64,000 bases of DNA from Palsa-504 sp963806335 (GCA_963806335.1 CAWDXO010000013.1:750783-814782); one strand, 5' to 3'. Positions 8,596-16,213 are shown, numbered from the stretch's first letter. Numbers and translations are program-made. Notes: a model not told the origin generated them from the sequence alone.

Positions 8596-9139
8596 GGAAC
8601 CCTCCGGGCGTCTCTCGAGGCATTCTAGGCCCGCTGGCCACCACGGTGCTCAGCGAACTCCGGGCCTGAGGAGCCAGCGTAGCCCCGGGCGACCATCCGG
8701 GCCAGGATCCCGAGCGTAGCGCGCGGCGTCCCCGCGGAGATGACCGGGAATATCACGGCCTGCTTCAAGTGCGGATCGCGGTCCCACCGGCCTGGGTTTC
8801 ACCGCCGCCGAATGGCGGGTCCGGGGTATCCACTTAGCCGGAGGGGGCTGAGCTGGGCGGTTTACCCGAGGGCGGCGCACCACCGGACACAGGTGCCCCG
8901 CCTGGCGCTGGCGCCCCAGCCGACCGCGGCCGGGCCGCAGCCCCAGCGATCAGCCAACCGGCCCGATGCTCCATCGAGCCGGTCCCATGCGGCCCGATGT
9001 TCCATCGAGCCGGTTGCACGACGCAGTCCTGCCGCCGTCCCGTGGGGCACACCCCGCTCGAGCAGGCGGAGATCTTCGGGCAACGCGGCGACCGATAACA
9101 GGGTGCGCCGTCCCGGGGCCGCGCCGTAACGTGCCAGCC
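8596..9139. other. intergenic region with paired palindromic repeats
   Basis: A 540-base stretch between divergently placed genes. Several long frames cross it, but none has family features or a good start. Its one notable structure is the two 31-base units at 8959-9020. The remainder is GC-rich sequence without a recognisable RNA gene. Confidence 0.5.
8959..9020. repeat. two tandem 31-bp units with CGATG-N3-CATCG palindromes
   Basis: Each unit contains a 13-base palindrome: CGATGCTCCATCG at 8964-8976 and CGATGTTCCATCG at 8995-9007. They are exactly 31 bases apart and share flanks (GGCC before, AGCCGG after). The first palindrome is the reverse complement of CGATGGAGCATCG, which also occurs twice, 31 bases apart, upstream of thrB (38867-38928). 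The arrangement points to a dispersed repeat family or a paired protein-binding site. Confidence 0.75.
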
Positions 9140-9664
9140 ATGGACGTGACGTTCACCAAACTGCAAGGACGCCGCTATCAGATGACCGTCGTCCGGGCCC
9201 ACGGGCCGGAGCTGGCGCCGCGCCAGGGCCCGGGCTATGACGACTATCTGCCGCATGACGCCGTGCACTTCCTGGTGGAGGCAGAGGCCCGGCTGACCGG
9301 CGGCGCTTTCGGCCGGGTCGCGGCCGGCTGGAACAACCTCTTCTGGACGGCCGATCCGGCGGCCAGGCAGCGTCAGAAGCGCCGGGAGGCGAAGAGGCGG
9401 CCGAGCCAGGCGGAGCACGCCGACATGGCGCGGTCCGAGGCCCTGGCCTCCGCCTGCGCCGCGCTGTGGGCGTTCCGGGCGGGCCACCGGCCGGCCCTGC
9501 CCGCCTGGTTCTCGCGGGTGGAGCCGGACGACCTTGAATCACCCCTGGTGGAGCGCATCCTGGCGCGCTTGGACGAGTTTGCCGGACGCTGGCACGCGCT
9601 GCCGGCCGGCGGTAGCCTCACGGTGTCCTGGCCGCTGCGGGCACGCACCCGCTTGACAAAGTAG
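9140..9664 (+). CDS. conserved hypothetical actinomycete protein
   Basis: A 174-residue protein of a conserved but uncharacterised actinomycete family. The N-terminus (MDVTFTKLQGRRYQM, then GPGYDDYLPHDAVHFLVEAE) matches my recollection of that family, followed by a basic Arg/Gln/Lys-rich linker and an alpha-helical C-terminus. ATG 9140 is chosen because the upstream in-frame region overlaps the palindromic repeats and lacks conserved features. It stops just before the leaderless promoter of the TetR gene, which its 3' end overlaps. No enzymatic motif is visible. Confidence 0.75.
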   Translation: MDVTFTKLQGRRYQMTVVRAHGPELAPRQGPGYDDYLPHDAVHFLVEAEARLTGGAFGRVAAGWNNLFWTADPAARQRQKRREAKRRPSQAEHADMARSEALASACAALWAFRAGHRPALPAWFSRVEPDDLESPLVERILARLDEFAGRWHALPAGGSLTVSWPLRARTRLTK

Positions 9665-9681
9665 TGAGTCATCACTAACTT
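9653..9681 (+). promoter_or_regulatory. leaderless tetR promoter with TetR operator
   Basis: TTGACA (9653-9658), a 17-base spacer and TAACTT (9676-9681) form a near-consensus promoter whose start point would fall on or just before the GTG at 9689, so the mRNA would be leaderless. A perfect palindrome TAGTGA-GTCA-TCACTA (9662-9677) fills the spacer and touches the -10. The same half-sites recur before the MFS gene. This is the layout expected for TetR autorepression. Confidence 0.82.
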
Positions 9682-9688
9682 AGGTCTC

Positions 9689-9757
9689 GTGACCGAAACC
9701 AAGCAGCCTCTCGTGACTGAGACCAAGCAGCGTCTCGTGACTGAGACCAAGCAGCGA
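9689..9757 (+). repeat. 24-bp tandem repeat at the tetR start
   Basis: Three units (9689-9712, 9713-9736, 9737-9757, the last partial) encode VTETKQ-type blocks. Every unit opens with a GTG that could serve as a start codon. Units two and three are identical over 21 bases; the first differs at a few positions. Confidence 0.9.
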
Positions 9758-10270
9758 ATGCCGGCCGCGGAGCGCCGTGAGCTAGTGCTCGAGGCCGCGA
9801 TCGCGGAGTTCGCGACCCACGGGCTGGCGGGCACCTCGACCGAGGATGTCGCCCGCCGCGCCGGGATCAGCCAGCCGTACCTGTTCCGCCTGTTCCCGAC
9901 CAAGAAGGCCCTGTTCATCGCGCTCGTGGAGCGGTGCTTCCAGCGGGTGCGGGACACCTTCACCTCGGCGGCCGCGGACCTGACCGGAGACGAGGCACTG
10001 GCGGCGATGGCTGACGCCTACGAGCGTCTCCTCGACGACCGGACGCTGCTCCTGCTGCAGATGCAGGCGTACGCCGCCTGCGATGATCCCGACGTCCGCG
10101 CCGCGACCCGGACCGGCTTCAAGCGGCTCTGGGAGCTGTCCGAGCGGCTGACCGGACTCCCCTTCCAGACCATCGTGGACTTCTTCGCCGTGGGCATGCT
10201 GATGAACGTCGCCGCCGCGATGGACCTGCCGTCCGTCGACGAGCGGTGGACCAGCTGGTGCCCGAAGTAG
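9689..10270 (+). CDS. TetR-family regulator of the adjacent MFS pump
   Basis: A 193-residue TetR repressor. The HTH (TSTEDVARRAGISQPYLFRLFPTKKALF, given as family landmarks around residues 50-75) is clear, and the C-terminal ligand domain has AcrR/QacR-like helices. The start is GTG at the predicted transcription start. The first 23 codons are a 24-base tandem repeat, each unit beginning with GTG, followed by ATG at 9758 where conserved sequence begins. The original start may therefore have been the ATG, with the repeat added later. It lies 59 bases before the transporter gene, which carries the same operator, so it probably represses both until a drug-like ligand binds. Confidence 0.92.
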   Translation: MTETKQPLVTETKQRLVTETKQRMPAAERRELVLEAAIAEFATHGLAGTSTEDVARRAGISQPYLFRLFPTKKALFIALVERCFQRVRDTFTSAAADLTGDEALAAMADAYERLLDDRTLLLLQMQAYAACDDPDVRAATRTGFKRLWELSERLTGLPFQTIVDFFAVGMLMNVAAAMDLPSVDERWTSWCPK

Positions 10271-10299
10271 AGTCAGCTCTTTTTTTTAGACCGTCAAGT

Positions 10300-10315
10300 T
10301 AGTGACTACTCACTA
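10300..10315 (+). promoter_or_regulatory. second TetR operator, before the MFS gene
   Basis: TAGTGA-CTAC-TCACTA has the same six-base half-sites and four-base spacer as the palindrome in the tetR promoter. It lies 15 bases before the transporter start and next to its ribosome-binding site (GGAGGAA), so bound repressor would block initiation. A well-defined -35/-10 could not be fixed. Confidence 0.8.
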
Positions 10316-10329
10316 TCTAGGAGGAAGCA

Positions 10330-11781
10330 ATGACCGCGAAAGCCCGCACCGCGTGGACCTTCGCCATAACCTCGGCCGCGCTGTTCATGGCCTCTCTCGA
10401 CAATCTGGTCGTGACCACGGCGCTGCCCTCGATCCGTAACCACCTGCACGCCTCGCTCCAGGGGCTGCAGTGGACGGTCAACGCCTACACGCTCACCTTC
10501 GCGGTATTGCTGCTCACCGGGGCCACGCTGGGCGAGCGCTTCGGGCGCCGGCGGATGTTCGTGGCCGGCCTCGGACTGTTCACCGCGGGGTCAGCAGCCG
10601 CCGCGCTCGCCCCCGGCATCGGGTGGCTGGTGGCGGCGCGGGCCGTGCAGGGTGTCGGCGCCGCGATCGTGGTCCCGCTGACCCTTACGCTGCTCTCCGC
10701 GGCCGTGCCCCCGCAACGCCGCGGCCTGGCCCTGGGCGCCTGGGGCGCCGTCGGCGGCCTGGCCATCGCCATCGGTCCGCTGGTCGGCGGGGCGGTCGTC
10801 GAAGGCGCGTCCTGGCAGTGGATCTTCTGGCTGAACGTGCCGATCGGTATCGCGCTGCTGCCGATCGCCCGGGCCCGGCTGACCGAGAGCTACGGCTCTT
10901 CGACCAGCCTCGACCTGCCCGGCCTGATCCTGGCCAGCGTGGGCCTGTTCGGCATCGTGCTCGGCGTGGTGCGCGGCAACGATCACGGCTGGACCAGCGT
11001 CACCGTACTGCCGCCGATGGTGATCGGCGCCCTGCTGGTGGCGGCGTTCGTCGGCTGGGAACTACGGGCCCGCGAGCCGATGCTGCCGATGCACCTGTTC
11101 CGCAGTCGCGGCTTCACCCTGACCAACGCGGCCTCGCTGCTGATGTTCTTCGGGATGTTCGGCTCGATCTTCCTGCTGGCGCAGTTCCTGCAGGTCGTCC
11201 AGCATTACAGCCCGCTGCAGGCCGGATTGCGGACGCTGCCGTGGACCGCGATGCCGGTGTTCATCGCCCCGTTCGCGGGCGCCCTGTCGGACCGTATCGG
11301 CGGCCGGGTGCTGCTCGCCACCGGGCTGGGTCTGCAGGCCATCGGACTCGGCTGGCTGGCCGCGGTGACCAGTCCCACCGTGCCCTACGCCACGCTGGTC
11401 CCGGCGTTCGTGATCTCCGGCGTCGGCATGTCACTGTTCTTCGCGCCCGTCGCCAACGTCGTGCTCAGCTCGGTCCGACGGGACCAGGAGGGCATCGCCT
11501 CCGGCGCTAACAACGCGATCAGGGAGCTCGGCGGCGTGTTCGGGATCGCGGTCCTCGGCGCGGTGTTCTCCGCCCACGGCAGCTACGCCAGCGGCGCGGC
11601 CTTCGTCTCCGGCCTGGCCCCCGCGGTCTGGGTCGGTGCGGCCGCCGTCGCCGTCGCCGCGGCCGCCGCGCTGTTCCTGCCGGGGTCCCGCCCGGCCGGA
11701 ACGGCGGGCGAGGCCGCGGCCAGCCCGGCTATAGCCAGGCCGACCGGCGAGTCCGCGCCGGAACTGGCCCCGGTCAGGTAG
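10330..11781 (+). CDS. DHA2-family MFS drug transporter (EmrB/QacA type)
   Basis: A 483-residue membrane protein with about 14 predicted spans, the DHA2 arrangement. Motif D1 (ASLDNLVVTTALPSI), motif A (GERFGRRRMFV) and motif C (GPLVGGAVVEGASWQWIFWL) are all visible. It exports drugs or toxic metabolites in exchange for protons. It sits directly behind tetR, has the shared operator and a strong GGAGGAA ribosome-binding site, and ends at a perfect 16-bp terminator hairpin. The C-terminal tail is Ala/Pro-rich, cytoplasmic and not conserved. The substrate cannot be predicted. Confidence 0.95.
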   Translation: MTAKARTAWTFAITSAALFMASLDNLVVTTALPSIRNHLHASLQGLQWTVNAYTLTFAVLLLTGATLGERFGRRRMFVAGLGLFTAGSAAAALAPGIGWLVAARAVQGVGAAIVVPLTLTLLSAAVPPQRRGLALGAWGAVGGLAIAIGPLVGGAVVEGASWQWIFWLNVPIGIALLPIARARLTESYGSSTSLDLPGLILASVGLFGIVLGVVRGNDHGWTSVTVLPPMVIGALLVAAFVGWELRAREPMLPMHLFRSRGFTLTNAASLLMFFGMFGSIFLLAQFLQVVQHYSPLQAGLRTLPWTAMPVFIAPFAGALSDRIGGRVLLATGLGLQAIGLGWLAAVTSPTVPYATLVPAFVISGVGMSLFFAPVANVVLSSVRRDQEGIASGANNAIRELGGVFGIAVLGAVFSAHGSYASGAAFVSGLAPAVWVGAAAVAVAAAAALFLPGSRPAGTAGEAAASPAIARPTGESAPELAPVR

Positions 11782-11795
11782 CCCCTGCCGCACAG

Positions 11796-11838
11796 CCCGA
11801 GCCCGGATCCCTGGCCCAGCCGGGGATCCGGGCTCGGG
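11796..11838. terminator. perfect 16-bp hairpin between convergent genes
   Basis: CCCGAGCCCGGATCCC (11796-11811) and its exact complement (11823-11838) enclose an 11-base loop. It lies between the MFS gene and the convergent hydrolase gene, so it can serve both directions. There is no U-run, as is common for actinomycete terminators. Confidence 0.85.
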
Positions 11839-11890
11839 TGCGCCGGCTACCGTTCGGCGGTCCGCTGCAGCCCGTTCACGGTGCTCCCGC

Positions 11891-12625
11891 TCAGGATTCC
11901 GACCACTCGGTGGGCAGCGTCATCGCGGGCGGGACCAAGGCGGCGGGGTTCACCCGCCGGACGATCTCGTTCATCACGATGCGCACGTAGGGTTCCCCGA
12001 CCCAGAGATGCTTCGCGCCGTCCACCGCGATCACCTCGGCCGAGGGCACCCGCGCGAACCGGCGCCTGGCCTCGTCCGGGCGCAGGTAATCGTCGAGTTC
12101 GGGGATGAGGGCCACTATCGGCTTCCCCGACGCCGCCCACCGGTCCAGGTCAGCGTCGGTCGTCCGGTGCAGCGGCGGCGACAGCAGGATCGCCCCCTCG
12201 ATAGAGGGGGTATCGAGACCCCATTTCAGCGCCAGCTCGGTGCCGAACGACCAGCCGAGCAGCCAGCGGCCTGGCAGTCCGGCCTCGACCGCGTAGGAGA
12301 TCGCGGCGGCCACGTCGTGCCGCTCGGTCTCCCCCGCGCCGAACTCTCCCTCGCTCGCCCCGTGCTCCGAGGACGTGCCGCGGGTGTTGAAGCGGAGCAC
12401 GGCCAGACGGGCCAGGGCGGGCAGCCGGAACGACGCCTTCCTGAGCAGGTGGCTGTCCATCATGCCGCCGTGGGTGGGCAGCGGGTGCAGGCAGATAAGG
12501 GCGGCGACCGGATCGGCGTCGGCGGGCAGCGCCAGCTCTCCGACCAGTCGCAGCCCGTCCGGGGTGGGCAGGGTAACCGGGGTGCGCTTGGCTGGAAGCA
12601 CGGTGGCGGCCCTGATCTCGGTCAC
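11891..12625 (-). CDS. alpha/beta hydrolase
   Basis: A 244-residue hydrolase-fold protein. The nucleophile elbow reads LGWSFGTELAL (GxSxG). The acid residue is probably in ALIPELDDYLRPDEA and the His in VDGAKHLWVGE. FNTRGTSSEHGASEGEFGAGE resembles the conserved actinomycete family of dienelactone-hydrolase-like proteins. The start is GTG 12625 with GGAGAGGA upstream; the longer frame adds only Arg-rich, unconserved sequence. The start overlaps the stop of the zinc-motif gene by four bases (GTGA), so the two are translationally coupled. Substrate unknown. Confidence 0.85.
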   Translation of the reverse strand: MTEIRAATVLPAKRTPVTLPTPDGLRLVGELALPADADPVAALICLHPLPTHGGMMDSHLLRKASFRLPALARLAVLRFNTRGTSSEHGASEGEFGAGETERHDVAAAISYAVEAGLPGRWLLGWSFGTELALKWGLDTPSIEGAILLSPPLHRTTDADLDRWAASGKPIVALIPELDDYLRPDEARRRFARVPSAEVIAVDGAKHLWVGEPYVRIVMNEIVRRVNPAALVPPAMTLPTEWSES

Positions 12626-12924
12626 GGATTTCCTCTCCTGCGGGCGCGCCGTCCGCGGCGCAGCCGGTACTGCCAGCACGGCCGGTGCCAGTGCCTGCGC
12701 TCCTCGACGCCGACCCCGACGCTGTCCGCAGGCCACGCGACTAGGTGCGGGGTGCCAGGCACGATCTCCTGGTCACATCCCGGACAACGGTACGCCTTCG
12801 TCGTCCCGGTCCCGGGGACGGGGCGGACCACCCAGTCCCCGTCGGGCCAGGACTCGACGCGCTCGGGCCCCGGCACGGACGCCGGAGGGCCGGAGCGCTC
12901 ACGGCGGATCTTGCGCGGGCTCAC
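12622..12924 (-). CDS. small zinc-motif protein linked to nucS
   Basis: A 100-residue protein with CPGCDQEI and, 30 residues later, RRHWHRPCW, a likely single zinc site. It resembles the conserved actinomycete protein found beside nucS and often mis-annotated as ATP/GTP-binding. Those homologues begin MSPR, which supports GTG 12924 (VSPRKIRRERSG) over the in-frame ATG at 12975 that would overlap nucS. It is divergent from nucS and coupled to the downstream hydrolase. Function unknown; the constant linkage with nucS suggests, but does not prove, a connection with DNA metabolism. Confidence 0.75.
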   Translation of the reverse strand: MSPRKIRRERSGPPASVPGPERVESWPDGDWVVRPVPGTGTTKAYRCPGCDQEIVPGTPHLVAWPADSVGVGVEERRHWHRPCWQYRLRRGRRARRRGNP

Positions 12925-12961
12925 GCCAGTCAAGGCTATGCGGCCAGTAGAGTTACCGAAC

Positions 12962-13699
12962 GTGCGGCTCGTCATCGCCAGGTGCAGCGTCGACTACGTC
13001 GGCAGGCTCACCGCTCATCTGCCCTCCGCCCTGCGCCTGCTCATCGTCAAGGCCGACGGGTCGGTGCTCGTGCACTCCGACGGCGGCTCGTATAAGCCGC
13101 TGAACTGGATGTCGCCGCCGTGCCGGCTCACCGAGGAGCCCGGCCACTGGTCGGTTACCAACAAGGCGGGCGAGACGCTCGCGATCACGATCACCGAGGT
13201 GATCAGCGACACCTCGGTCGACCTCGGCATAGACCCCGGGCTGGTCAAGGACGGCGTGGAGTCGCACCTGCAGGAACTGCTCGCCGTCCAGCTCGACCTG
13301 CTCGGCGAGGGCTGGCGGCTGGTCCGCCGCGAGTACCCGACCCCGATCGGCCCGGTGGACCTGATGTGCCGAGACTCCTCGAGCCGCAGCGTCGCCGTCG
13401 AGATCAAGGCCCGCGGCGAGATCGACGGCGGCAATTCCACCGAAGATAACGCCTCGGCGGGAGGGGCTCATGTGGCGGTGGAGATCAAACGTCACGCCGG
13501 CATTGACGCCGTCGAACAGTTGACTAGATATTTGGAGCTGCTGAACCGTGACCCGCTCCTAGCGCCGGTTCACGGTGTTCTCGCTGCACAGACGATTAAG
13601 CCACAAGCGCGAACCCTGGCCGAAGACCGCGGTATTAGGTGCGTGGTCTTGGATTACGACAGGATGCGTGGAATCGAACCTGAAGGCACGCTGTTCTGA
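12962..13699 (+). CDS. nucS: mismatch-specific endonuclease NucS/EndoMS, chimeric
   Basis: NucS cuts both strands at mismatches and performs non-canonical mismatch repair in actinobacteria, which lack MutS/MutL. The N-terminus (VRLVIARCSVDYVGRLTAHL) is canonical and fixes the GTG start. The nuclease region is abnormal. The motif VAVEIK with catalytic Glu and Lys occurs at residues 144-149 and again at 171-176, joined by GNSTEDNASAGG. The rest (VEQLTRYLELLNRDPLLAPV and EGTLF at the end) is normal. The second copy onward uses different codons (TTG, ACT, AGA, TAT, ATT) and looks foreign. The protein is 245 residues, about 27 more than usual. The old 3' end survives near 15.0 kb. Activity of the hybrid is uncertain. 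Confidence 0.9.
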   Translation: MRLVIARCSVDYVGRLTAHLPSALRLLIVKADGSVLVHSDGGSYKPLNWMSPPCRLTEEPGHWSVTNKAGETLAITITEVISDTSVDLGIDPGLVKDGVESHLQELLAVQLDLLGEGWRLVRREYPTPIGPVDLMCRDSSSRSVAVEIKARGEIDGGNSTEDNASAGGAHVAVEIKRHAGIDAVEQLTRYLELLNRDPLLAPVHGVLAAQTIKPQARTLAEDRGIRCVVLDYDRMRGIEPEGTLF

Positions 13700-13772
13700 C
13701 CCTATCCGCAGCCGCGACTGAGGTAGTCGCCACCGGGAGCGCCCGCCAGGCAACTAGCGAAAGGCGACTCCC

Positions 13773-14777
13773 ATGAACACAACACCTTTTTCAACTCTGC
13801 ACTTCACCTCGACGACGGCCTCCGGCCGGCCGAGGTCCGACCAGGATCAGCTGCAAGCCGACGCTACCAGGCGGGTGCGCGCCGCGGGTCAGCGAGCGCT
13901 GGTCCTCGGTGGTGGCGGATCGGCAGGCAATGCGTGGTTGATCGGCGTCATTGCCGGCCTGTTTGATGCCGGGTTGGATGTGACCGAGGCCGACCTGATC
14001 ATCGGGACGTCGGCCGGATCGACGGCCGCGGCCCAGATAACTAGCGCGAGCCCGACCGAGGTGCTTGCCGGCATCCTTTCCGCTGCGCCCCGGCAACGGA
14101 CTGGTCCGGTCGGATCCGACGGTGGACGCGTTCCCATTGGGCCGGTGGCCGACCATATGCGGAGGACGAGCGAGATCATCGCCGCCGCTGAGGATGCGGC
14201 CGACATGCGCCGCAGACTGGGTGCGGCGGCGCTCGAGATGGATGCCGCGTCGGACGGCTCCGGGCAAACGCGGTGGCGCGCTACGGTCGCCGCCCGGCTG
14301 CCCAGTCAGCGCTGGCCGGAACGAACGGTGCTGATCGTGGCGGTCGATGCCCATACCGGTGAACCGGTCGTGTTCGACCGCCACAGCGGAGTCGACTTGG
14401 TGGACGCCGTCGCCGCCAGCTGTGCCAACGGCTTCGGTGTCCCTCCCTACGGTATCGGCGACAGCCGGTACATCGACGGCGGCTACCGGCGATCCAGCGA
14501 GAATGCCGATCTGGCAGCCGGATACGGGCGGGTGCTGGTGCTGTCACCACTTGCCGGCAGAACACGGGCGCCGCTGGAGTGGGGCATGCATCTTGCCGCA
14601 CAGGTCGACGAACTACGCGCCTGCGGCAGCAGAGTCGAAATCGTCCTCCCGGACAGCGACTCCCGCAACGCATTCGGCAGCAATCTGATGGATCTGTCGA
14701 CGCGTCCGCCCGCCGCTCGAGCCGGTTACGACCAAGGCAGAGCCCTTGCCGGGCAGCTCACCGAATTCTGGCGCTGA
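13773..14777 (+). CDS. patatin-like phospholipase
   Basis: A 334-residue serine lipid hydrolase. The oxyanion loop is GGGGSAG (residues 46-52), the nucleophile Ser80 lies in GTSAGS, and the catalytic Asp is in YIDGGY (about residue 235), so the Ser-Asp dyad is complete. A GAAAGG ribosome-binding site precedes the ATG. It lies inside the DNA segment that interrupts nucS, between the replacement nucS 3' end and a LuxR fragment, and is the only complete gene of that insert. No signal peptide is visible, so a cytosolic lipid target is likely. Whether it is merely passenger DNA is unknown. Confidence 0.9.
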   Translation: MNTTPFSTLHFTSTTASGRPRSDQDQLQADATRRVRAAGQRALVLGGGGSAGNAWLIGVIAGLFDAGLDVTEADLIIGTSAGSTAAAQITSASPTEVLAGILSAAPRQRTGPVGSDGGRVPIGPVADHMRRTSEIIAAAEDAADMRRRLGAAALEMDAASDGSGQTRWRATVAARLPSQRWPERTVLIVAVDAHTGEPVVFDRHSGVDLVDAVAASCANGFGVPPYGIGDSRYIDGGYRRSSENADLAAGYGRVLVLSPLAGRTRAPLEWGMHLAAQVDELRACGSRVEIVLPDSDSRNAFGSNLMDLSTRPPAARAGYDQGRALAGQLTEFWR

Positions 14778-14805
14778 CGCCCTCGAAATCAGTCGACTGG
14801 CAGGC

Positions 14806-14988
14806 GTGCGTGATCCTGGCAGCCAGCCGGACATCGAGGTGGTAAAGACCCACATCGGCCACATCATGGCCAAACTCGGCCTGCGTGACCGGATCCAGAT
14901 CGTCGTCTACGCCTATGAGACCGGTCTCGTCACCCCGCAGAGCCGCCCCGGCAGAGTCTCCCCGCCAAGATCAACAACGGCCGGGTAG
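14806..14988 (+). pseudogene. C-terminal fragment of a LuxR/NarL response regulator
   Basis: Only the second half of a LuxR helix-turn-helix remains: VVKTHIGHIMAKLGLRDRIQ followed by IVVYAYETGLV, the standard ending of NarL-type regulators. The receiver domain and first HTH helix are absent; upstream residues (SRLAGVRDPGSQPD) are unrelated or degraded. It ends at TAG about ten bases before the stranded nucS fragment and marks the right edge of the inserted segment. Confidence 0.8.
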
Positions 14989-14997
14989 CCGAGGGGC

Positions 14998-15085
14998 GCG
15001 GAGCAGCTCACCAGGTACCTGGAGCCGCTGAACCGGGATCCGCTGCGTCACCCTGGACTACGAGCGGATGCGCGGCGCGGCCGGC
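14998..15085 (+). pseudogene. orphaned 3' end of the resident nucS gene
   Basis: Two nucS pieces are fused. Bases 14998-15043 encode AEQLTRYLEPLNRDPL, and from 15044 the sequence reads CVTLDYERMRGA. Both are standard C-terminal NucS motifs, but about 90 bases that should lie between them (the LAPV...AAQ.IKPQAR part) are missing. The GC-rich codons match the first half of the intact-looking nucS gene and not its present 3' end. This is therefore the original tail, cut off by the insertion and then deleted internally. Confidence 0.85.
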
Positions 15086-16213
15086 CAGGTGGGCGTTGAC
15101 CGATTTCGCGCGGTCGGCCAGTTCGGGGACCTCGGTGACGGCGACGCCAGCGGCCCGGAGCTGGTCGGCGCCCTCGCCGCCGGTGAACAGCGGGGGCTCG
15201 CGCCAGGCGAATACGACCCGCGGGATCCCGGCCGCGAGGATGTGCTGAACGCAGGTCACCGGACGGGACGCCCGGGCCCCGCAGGGCACCAGCGAGCTGT
15301 AGAGGGTGGCATGCCGCAGCCGCGGGTCGGACCAGCCCGGCTTGCCCCGTGTTAGCTCGCCCCGTGCCAGCTTGCGGAGCGCCACCTCCTCGGCGTGATC
15401 GTGATCCTCCTGCTCCCGAGAGAACCCGGTGGCCAGCACCTCGCCGTCCTCGCCGACGACGACGGCGCCGACGGAAAAGGCGGAACCCGACGGCGGGCAC
15501 AGCCGGGACAGCTCGATGGCCCAGCGCAGGAACCGGTGCTCCGGGCCGCCGGGCCCGAGCAGGTAACGCAGCAGGACCATCTCGCCGACCCGGCGCGTTT
15601 CGGCTAGCGTCATCGGAGCCGCCGGGCCGCCAGCCGGCACGGTGAGCCGGGGGGCGCCGGGCTCGGCCACGAAGAACGGGGCCACGGCTAGCTGGAACTC
15701 ATCAGCTCGGTCCTGGGCCAGGAAGTCGCCTAGCACGCGGGCGCCGCCTTCGACAAGGAGACGCACGACGTCCCGTTCGGCCAAATCAAAAAGAACGAAG
15801 TCGAGGGAAAGCGGGTCACCGGCGTCGATGAGCACGGCGCTATCCCCCAGCCGGGCCCGGGCCGGGCCGAGGGCCGGGGTGGCGCAGTACACCAGCCGGA
15901 GCGCGCCAGGGGCGAAGAAACGGGCCCGCGGATCCAGGTCGCCGGTCGCCGTCAGCGTGACCCGGGCCGGGTGCTCCGGGCGGCCGCCGGCGGCCCGGCG
16001 GGCGCGGCGGCGGGGGTCGCGGATCAGTAGCCGGGGGTCGTCCTTCCTGATCGTCTGCGCGCCGACCGCGATCGCGTCGCAGCCCGCCCGGACCTCGTCG
16101 ACCCGGTCCAGGTCAGCGGGGCCGGACAGGATCAGCCGCCGGGGGCTGGCGTCGTCCAGGTAACCGTCCGCCGAGGTGGCGCAACTCAGCAGCACGTACG
16201 GGCGCGGCGGCAA
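15008..16213 (-). CDS. RibD-type reductase-deaminase fusion (reversed order)
   Basis: A 401-residue protein combining two riboflavin-pathway-type domains. The N-terminal half is RibD_C/dihydrofolate-reductase-like (YVLLSCATSADGYLDD, VRAGCDAIAVGAQTIRKDDP, VVRLLVEGGARVLGDFLAQD). The C-terminal half is a zinc cytidine-deaminase-like domain (HAEEVALRKL and PCGARASRPVTCVQHI). Classical RibD has the deaminase first, so this is the swapped arrangement. I chose TTG 16213 because AAAGGGGGA lies seven bases upstream; the longer frame is antisense to the aldehyde dehydrogenase. The last 25 residues are read antisense through the nucS remnant, so the original stop was probably lost. The role in riboflavin or a nucleotide pathway is not certain. 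Confidence 0.8.
   Translation of the reverse strand: MPPRPYVLLSCATSADGYLDDASPRRLILSGPADLDRVDEVRAGCDAIAVGAQTIRKDDPRLLIRDPRRRARRAAGGRPEHPARVTLTATGDLDPRARFFAPGALRLVYCATPALGPARARLGDSAVLIDAGDPLSLDFVLFDLAERDVVRLLVEGGARVLGDFLAQDRADEFQLAVAPFFVAEPGAPRLTVPAGGPAAPMTLAETRRVGEMVLLRYLLGPGGPEHRFLRWAIELSRLCPPSGSAFSVGAVVVGEDGEVLATGFSREQEDHDHAEEVALRKLARGELTRGKPGWSDPRLRHATLYSSLVPCGARASRPVTCVQHILAAGIPRVVFAWREPPLFTGGEGADQLRAAGVAVTEVPELADRAKSVNAHLAGRAAHPLVVQGDAADPGSAAPGTW

Noticed and set aside
8740..9129. Plus-strand frame of 129 codons between the SDR gene and the conserved hypothetical
   Set aside because: Crosses the palindromic doublet, has no conserved sequence and no good start; treated as intergenic.
12962..13699. 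Explaining the many frameshifts by loss of NucS
   Set aside because: NucS is known to act on base mismatches and to limit homeologous recombination, not to correct small indels, so a defective NucS would not by itself give frameshifts.
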